This document shows positions 60,543 to 64,000 of a DNA stretch of 64,000 nt, one piece after another (the stretch's first letter is position 1; each line of letters opens with the position of its first letter). Source of the DNA: Sulfurimonas sp. (GTDB lineage: Bacteria > Campylobacterota > Campylobacteria > Campylobacterales > Sulfurimonadaceae); the NCBI RefSeq assembly GCF_023228785.1, contig NZ_JALOAN010000008.1:1-64000 (forward strand). Reading direction: 5' to 3'. A program made the position numbers and the translations under genes. The notes under the pieces are model-generated. The model saw nothing but the letters and a program-made list of their open reading frames with translations, was not told where the DNA came from and ran no database searches.

Positions 60543-62717
60543 TTGGCAAGAAGAAAACTTACCACAAGAGAGCAGATTGGAACAGCACTAAACTTTCTAA
60601 TCGGTCAAAGAGATTTAAGTGTCGTTGTTTTTGTAATGGCAATACTTGCCATTATCATTGTTCCCCTTCCATCTGGGCTTTTAGATGTACTTCTTACTAT
60701 CTCGATGGCTTTGGCTGTTTTGATTTTACTTATCTCGCTATATGTTCCAAAACCAACAGATCTAACAACATTTCCAACGCTTATACTTATTCTAACCCTT
60801 TTTAGGCTCTCTTTAAACATTGCTACAACTAGGATGATTTTAAGCCACGGCCATGAAGGACCTGATCAAGTCAGTAGCATAATAACGAGTTTTGGAGACT
60901 TTGTTGTTGGTGGAAACTTTGTCATAGGTATTATAGTTTTCTCTATTTTAGTTCTTATTAACTTTATGGTTATTACTAAAGGTTCTACAAGAGTTGCAGA
61001 GGTTGCAGCTCGTTTTACACTTGACTCGATGCCAGGTAAACAGATGGCAGTTGATGCAGATCTCAATGCTGGGCTTATTGATGATGCAGAAGCTAAAAAT
61101 CGTCGTGCAGAGATCTTACAAGATGCTAACTTTTATGGAGCAATGGATGGATCTAGTAAGTTTGTAAAAGGTGACGCAGTTGCTGGTATTGTTATCACTC
61201 TTATCAACATTATCGGTGGATTTCTTATAGGTGTTTTTCAATACAATATGAGTGTATCAGATAGTGCTTCTACTTTTACACTTCTTACTATCGGTGATGG
61301 TTTAGTTGGACAAATCCCAGCTCTTATAATCTCTACTGCAACAGGTATCATGATAACTCGTTCTTCTGGCGATGGTGATAACTTTGCAGAGGGAACAATA
61401 AACCAGATGATGGGGAACTCAAAGATCCTTATGATAGTTGGGTTTATCATGATTCTTTTTGCACTAGTTCCTGGACTTCCTACTGCTTCTATGGGCTTTG
61501 TGGGTATCTTGTTTGCCCTTCTTGGCTGGTCTATATATAAGTTTGAAAAAGGAGAGTTAAGTATCCTTGATGTGCAGAAGATTCTCTCACCAAAAGCACA
61601 AGAAGAAGAAGATAAAAAAGCAGGTGAGACTAAACCTAAAAAGACAAATGAAGAGATAGCAAAAGAAGAAGAGGCAGCACTTGAAGATATTTTAAAAGTG
61701 GAGATGCTAGAGCTTACCTTAGGTTATCAACTCATTAGGTTAGCAGATAGCTCTCAAGGAGGAGATCTCTTAGAGAGAATTCGTTCTATGAGAAGAAAAA
61801 TAGCGGCAGATTTTGGCTTTTTAATGCCTCAGGTTCGTATCCGTGACAACCTTCATCTAGAGCCAGAAGGATATCAGATCCTACTAAAGGGGATCTCTAT
61901 AGGAGAAGGTTCTATAAAGCCAGATAAATTTTTAGCGATGGACAGCGGAATGGCTACTGGTGATATTGAGGGAGAGGCTACAAAAGAGCCAGCTTTTGGT
62001 CTTGATGCACTTTGGATAAACCCTGATCAAAAAGAAGATGCCATTATAAATGGCTATACAGTCGTAGATCCAGCCACTGTTATCTCAACACATATGAGTG
62101 AACTTGTGAAGAAAAATGCACAAGATATGCTCACTCGTCAAGAGGTTCAAACTCTTATAGACAAGATAAAAGTAGATTTCCCTGTTATTATCGATGATGT
62201 TTTAAAAGTTGCTTCTATTGGATTAATTCAAAGAGTTTTAAAAGCTCTTTTACATGAAAAAATACCTCTAAAAGATATGCTTAGCATCTTAGAGACTATC
62301 GCTGATATTGCAGAGTACACAAAAAATGTTGAACTTATAACTGAGCAGGTCCGCTCAAAACTCTCTCGCATCATCACGCAGATGTATTCAGGCGAGGATG
62401 GAGTTATAAGGCTGCTTACCTTTGACACAAACTCTGAGCAGATGATGCTTGAAAAATCACAAGAGAAAGATGGCATAAGAAACTTAATGCTGAGCGTTGG
62501 AGAGATAAACCAACTCATACAAGCTACTAGTGCAAAAGCACATGAACTACTGCAAAAAGGCATCTCACCTGTTGTCATCATTGTAGATCCTCAACTTCGC
62601 CGAGGAGTTGCTGAAATATTTGAACGATTTTCTTTAGATGTAGTCACTCTCTCTCATGCCGAGATAGATTCTAGTGCTACTTTTGAAGTTATGGGTTCCA
62701 TATCAATCCAAGTATAG
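60543..62717 (+). CDS. flhA: Flagellar export gate protein FlhA
   Basis: FlhA is the export gate of the flagellar type III secretion system. The 724-residue protein has about eight transmembrane helices in residues 25-340, the FHIPEP-type stretch TFPTLILILTLFRLSLNIATTR and SMPGKQMAVDADLNAGLIDDAEAK, a charged linker (about 345-385) and a cytoplasmic domain (about 386-724). The start codon is TTG 60543; no nearby ATG is in frame and the N-terminus then begins ARRKLTTREQIG. It is coupled to the Rrf2 gene. Confidence 0.96.
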   Translation: MARRKLTTREQIGTALNFLIGQRDLSVVVFVMAILAIIIVPLPSGLLDVLLTISMALAVLILLISLYVPKPTDLTTFPTLILILTLFRLSLNIATTRMILSHGHEGPDQVSSIITSFGDFVVGGNFVIGIIVFSILVLINFMVITKGSTRVAEVAARFTLDSMPGKQMAVDADLNAGLIDDAEAKNRRAEILQDANFYGAMDGSSKFVKGDAVAGIVITLINIIGGFLIGVFQYNMSVSDSASTFTLLTIGDGLVGQIPALIISTATGIMITRSSGDGDNFAEGTINQMMGNSKILMIVGFIMILFALVPGLPTASMGFVGILFALLGWSIYKFEKGELSILDVQKILSPKAQEEEDKKAGETKPKKTNEEIAKEEEAALEDILKVEMLELTLGYQLIRLADSSQGGDLLERIRSMRRKIAADFGFLMPQVRIRDNLHLEPEGYQILLKGISIGEGSIKPDKFLAMDSGMATGDIEGEATKEPAFGLDALWINPDQKEDAIINGYTVVDPATVISTHMSELVKKNAQDMLTRQEVQTLIDKIKVDFPVIIDDVLKVASIGLIQRVLKALLHEKIPLKDMLSILETIADIAEYTKNVELITEQVRSKLSRIITQMYSGEDGVIRLLTFDTNSEQMMLEKSQEKDGIRNLMLSVGEINQLIQATSAKAHELLQKGISPVVIIVDPQLRRGVAEIFERFSLDVVTLSHAEIDSSATFEVMGSISIQV

Positions 62718-62751
62718 ATAAATAGTGTTATAATAAATCCCAAGGAAAATA

Positions 62752-63831
62752 ATGAATAATAAAACAATCCACCATCTCTCACACATTGATCTAGACGGCT
62801 ATAGTTGCCAACTAGTTATGAAGTTTACTCCATACAAAATCTTCAACTACAACGCTAACTATGGAGCAGAAGTTAGACAAAAACTTGAACTTATACTAGA
62901 AAATATATCTAAAGAAAATGTTCCTGCAATGATCCTTATCACAGATCTCAACTTGACATTTGATGAATCAAGATGGCTTAATAGCGAAGTAAAAAAGATG
63001 AATGATGATAAAAATAACATCAAACTTGTTTTGCTTGACCATCACGGAAGTGGAGAAGATAGTGCTAACAAATATGAGTGGTATTATCTTGATACTTCAA
63101 GATGCGCTACAAAAATAACTTATGATTATGTACAAGAAAATTTTGAATATGATGAACCAAAATGGATGAACAAGTTTGTAAATACTGTTAATGCTGTGGA
63201 TCTATGGAAACAAGAAGAAGTAGAAAATTTTGAGTTTGGTAAAGTATGTATGCGTCTTGTAACTGAGAGTAGAGAGTTAAATAGAGTTATGTTTGCTGAT
63301 GATGACAACAACTATAAACTCTCACTTTTATTAGAATCCACTAAATATTTAGATGAGCCAAATGCTCCAATACTTTTAGATGAGAAGATTCACCAATTAA
63401 AAAAAGAATTTTTTATGCGTGAGAGTGACAACACGCTTGATAACTTAGCTACAAAACATATAGTTGAGCTTTTAGGTAGTGTAAGAGATGAAAAAACGAT
63501 CTATTACAAAGGTTATAGAGGCTTCTTAAGCTATGGAGTTGGAAACACCTCTATCATAGGAAATGGCTTCTTGCTAGCTTATCCTGAGTATGATTTTATA
63601 GTTGATGTAAGTTATAGAGGAACAATGAGTCTTAGAGCTAACAACAATGTGAGTGTTTCTTTGATCTCTAAAGAGTGGGCAAATGGCGGTGGACATCCAA
63701 ATGCTGCAGGTGGTAGAATCATAGGCTTTAAAGAGCAATATCGCTACGACAGAGTTAAAAAACAAATAGAAAAAATCATTAACGACAAAGAAGCAGTTGC
63801 AGGTGAGCTAGAGTATAAAAAAGAGGACTAA
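62752..63831 (+). CDS. DHH-family phosphoesterase
   Basis: The 359-residue protein has DHH-superfamily metal motifs in order: SHIDLDGYSCQ (motif I, about residue 11), ITDLNL, LLDHHGSGED (the DHH motif, about 99) and the C-terminal DHHA1 motif GGGHPNAAGGRI (about 320). It probably hydrolyses phosphodiester or phosphoanhydride bonds in small nucleotides (oligoribonuclease/NrnA, pAp or c-di-AMP type), but the substrate is not decided. It follows flhA by 34 bases. AAGGA precedes the ATG. Confidence 0.88.
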   Translation: MNNKTIHHLSHIDLDGYSCQLVMKFTPYKIFNYNANYGAEVRQKLELILENISKENVPAMILITDLNLTFDESRWLNSEVKKMNDDKNNIKLVLLDHHGSGEDSANKYEWYYLDTSRCATKITYDYVQENFEYDEPKWMNKFVNTVNAVDLWKQEEVENFEFGKVCMRLVTESRELNRVMFADDDNNYKLSLLLESTKYLDEPNAPILLDEKIHQLKKEFFMRESDNTLDNLATKHIVELLGSVRDEKTIYYKGYRGFLSYGVGNTSIIGNGFLLAYPEYDFIVDVSYRGTMSLRANNNVSVSLISKEWANGGGHPNAAGGRIIGFKEQYRYDRVKKQIEKIINDKEAVAGELEYKKED

Positions 63832-63853
63832 TCTATAATTCGAATCCTTCTCA

Positions 63854-63875
63854 TTCCACCTCTCCTGAGGTGGAA
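63854..63875. terminator. Bidirectional terminator between the DHH and amidase genes
   Basis: TTCCACCTC pairs perfectly with GAGGTGGAA over a TCCT loop between two convergent genes. Confidence 0.7.
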
Positions 63876-63891
63876 CGAGGTTAAAATTTAA

Positions 63892-64000
63892 TTAATTTTT
63901 ATCAAAATATCTTTCAATCCCATTTGCTAAACCTAAAGCAACTCTCTTTCTATATGTTGAATTTACTAGTCTTTTAGCTTCCTCTGGATGTGAAATAAAT
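63892..64000 (-). CDS. N-acetylmuramoyl-L-alanine amidase, C-terminal end (partial)
   Basis: The last 35 codons of a minus-strand gene are present, reading FISHPEEAKRLVN followed by STYRKRVALGLANGIERYFDKN and a TAA stop. This matches the C-terminus of amidase_3 proteins (AmiA/AmiC), which end in an S-x-P-x-E-x-x-x-L ... A-x-G-I-x-x-Y-F pattern and cleave the amide bond between MurNAc and the stem peptide. The rest of the gene lies beyond the right edge. Confidence 0.72.
   Translation of the reverse strand, partial: FISHPEEAKRLVNSTYRKRVALGLANGIERYFDKN

Noticed and set aside
1..64000. tRNA, rRNA, prophage or insertion sequence
   Set aside because: I looked for cloverleaf-like segments and for transposase, integrase or phage proteins among the frames and intergenic gaps and saw none, but a tRNA scan was not run.

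Overview
The window is AT-rich, gene-dense chromosomal DNA from a member of the Campylobacterota, most likely a free-living sulfur-oxidising type close to Sulfurimonas. This is inferred from protein families and gene order, not from a search. From memory, the orders cvpA-fur-lysS-glyA-DUF1882-SPOR, dapC-hypothetical-murC-(csp)-mutS2 and rpsO/Rrf2/flhA recur in Campylobacter and Helicobacter. Class II DAHP synthase, HemJ, MltA and NPP-type tRNA methyltransferase also fit. I see no tRNA, rRNA, CRISPR array, prophage or transposase gene.

Layout. 1-7.7 kb: a copper/silver-type RND efflux operon (His-tailed FixH/YtkA-like protein, TolC-like outer membrane protein, adaptor, CusA-type pump, response regulator, sensor kinase). 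7.7-15 kb: tgt, a degenerate class II aldolase-like protein with dnaJ, then mltA-recR-pldA and a SulP transporter. 15-21 kb: a P-type ATPase, an ABC-F protein and class II DAHP synthase. 21-29.7 kb: a long co-directional block (diguanylate cyclase, cvpA, fur, lysS, glyA, DUF1882, SPOR protein, trpE, aroE). 29.7-33 kb: a metal/arsenical-type permease, guanine deaminase, hemJ, a ThiF-like protein and an unlisted 44-residue small ORF. 33-43.6 kb: dapC-murC-mutS2 block, a cold-shock gene, a periplasmic thioredoxin, a flavoprotein and a LemA-DUF3137-EI24 operon. 43.6-50.3 kb: UvrD-type helicase, diguanylate cyclase, valS, UspA. 50.4-57 kb: flgH with a transglutaminase-like partner behind a sigma-54 promoter, yqeY, an overlapping trmN6-ykgJ-TPR-trpC operon, and kdsB. 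57-64 kb: rpsO, a haem-type GGDEF/EAL protein, an Rrf2 regulator with flhA, a DHH phosphoesterase and the end of an amidase gene.

The most interesting non-genic signals are: a three-copy short element with terminal inverted repeats and nested hairpins (8828, 31242, 57090), tandemly expanded in the third copy; a sigma-54 -24/-12 promoter for flgH that overlaps a divergent housekeeping promoter inside a palindrome; an ArsR-like palindromic operator over the permease promoter; two genes (mltA, guaD) whose -10 boxes lie so close to the ATG that the transcripts should be leaderless; and a sensor kinase whose first membrane helix has no ATG, GTG or TTG in front of it. Most of the window is ordinary core genome. 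I found no clear new defence or mobile system.
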